A DNA stretch of 7,111 nt from Candidatus Methanoperedens sp. (lineage in GTDB: Archaea; Halobacteriota; Methanosarcinia; Methanosarcinales; Methanoperedenaceae), in assembly GCA_028679855.1 (NCBI GenBank), contig JAJRAP010000023.1, positions 1 to 7,111 of the forward strand, read 5' to 3'. The notes beneath the pieces were generated by a model, which saw only the letters and a list, made by a program, of their open reading frames with translations, was not told the DNA's origin and did no database searches. Made by a program: the position numbers and the translations under genes. Below, one piece after another: positions 6,582-7,111 of the stretch. Each line of letters opens with the position of its first letter. The first letter of the stretch is position 1.

Positions 6582-7111
6582 TCATCTTCTCTTTCTGTCA
6601 TTCCTTAAAGAGGCAGCCAGCAAGGCTATCACTAATATGGCAATTGTTGCTTCAAATCCTGGTATGCCCTTCTTTGCAGGCACTGCCGTTGCTGTTGCGG
6701 CTTGCCTGGCTGGTGTCTCTGTTACTACCACAGCATGCGCTAATCCTGTTATTGCGAAAGGCGAAAAGGTGTCGGTTGTTGCCTCAAAGTAACTATTAGC
6801 GCTGTCTTTTTCCTTTAATGTGGTATCGAGTGTTAGCCATTTGCTGCCGTCCCACCTGACCATCCTTATTTCACTGGCTGCAATGCTGTTGCTTTCAAGC
6901 CATGTGTTCAAGACCTTAAACTTTATTGCGGCTATTTTTATATTCTTCGGAACTGCAAAACCAGTTGTTCCTACCCAGATGTTCACATTCTTATAAACAA
7001 TGCCCTGAGCCGGAGTCTGAGGTTTTATCAATGTTGAGGTGTTCCTCAGCACTTCGACCGCAGCATTGATCACTCCTACGCTGATATTGCCTGTAATATT
7101 TACAAACATGA
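6582..7111 (-). CDS. Surface protein with PGF-pre-PGF domain and PGF-CTERM anchor (5' end missing)
   Basis: This is the C-terminal 175 or more residues of an exported protein. The gene runs off the right edge; the ATG at 7109 is probably internal because it begins inside a beta-rich domain with no signal peptide. Visible parts, numbered from that Met: a beta-rich region with IVYKNVNIWVGTTGFAVPKNIK (37-58); IRMVRWDGSKWLTL (81-94) and YFEATTDTFSPFAITG (107-122), the PGF-pre-PGF pattern; a Thr/Ala/Pro linker (about 127-146); then the tripartite PGF-CTERM signal with PGF (150-152), a hydrophobic helix (about 154-168) and a basic end (RNDRKRR). Such proteins are processed and lipid-anchored by archaeosortase A, usually at the S-layer. 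N-glycosylation sequons occur at N4, N8 and N23. Function is unknown. It converges on radB across the repeat-bearing gap. Confidence 0.9.
   Translation of the reverse strand, partial: MFVNITGNISVGVINAAVEVLRNTSTLIKPQTPAQGIVYKNVNIWVGTTGFAVPKNIKIAAIKFKVLNTWLESNSIAASEIRMVRWDGSKWLTLDTTLKEKDSANSYFEATTDTFSPFAITGLAHAVVVTETPARQAATATAVPAKKGIPGFEATIAILVIALLAASLRNDRKRR

Overview
The window looks like part of a euryarchaeal chromosome. The evidence is an archaeal/eukaryal-type PheS (487 aa, with a winged-helix N-terminus), the archaea-specific recombinase paralogue RadB, an archaeal-type phosphoesterase, a surface protein with a PGF-CTERM sorting signal, leaders without Shine-Dalgarno sequences, and TATA-like promoter elements. 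The stand-alone CooC-type ATPase and the PGF-pre-PGF/PGF-CTERM protein would fit the Methanosarcinales/ANME-2 (Methanoperedens-like) branch. That placement is inferred from general knowledge of these families and was not tested.

Layout. Positions 1-146 (+) hold what is probably the 3' end of an unidentified gene, which converges on pheS with 17 nt between the stops. Positions 164-3461 (-) hold a ygiQ-pheS pair with 31 nt between them: a YgiQ-family radical SAM protein followed by the phenylalanyl-tRNA synthetase alpha subunit. Divergent from ygiQ is a YkgJ-type cysteine-cluster protein (3518-4099, +). The short gap between them contains a perfect 9+2+9 inverted repeat that touches the ygiQ start codon. 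A probable three-gene unit follows (4167-6243, +): metallophosphoesterase, CooC-like ATPase, RadB. Both junctions overlap by 4 nt (ATGA, then GTGA). A TATA-like element precedes the first gene.

Positions 6244-6581 form the only sizeable gap. It contains a 74-bp palindrome with four CGGAT pentamers on the left and four ATCCG pentamers mirrored on the right. A second, unrelated inverted repeat (17/19 matching) encloses it about 207 bp wide, and there is one doubtful 20-codon ORF. The window ends inside a minus-strand gene for an exported, probably archaeosortase-processed surface protein (6582-7111, 5' end missing), followed by a T-tract terminator.

How the genes relate: pheS is translation housekeeping and ygiQ probably shares its transcript. 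The phosphoesterase/CooC/RadB unit joins three nucleotide- or metal-dependent enzymes with no CODH gene in view, so the client of the CooC-like protein is unknown. The points most worth checking are the operator-like palindrome between two Fe-S/Cys-rich proteins, the composite repeat at 6274-6480, and the tight linkage of CooC with a cysteine-rich RadB. I see no CRISPR array, defence system, tRNA or rRNA.
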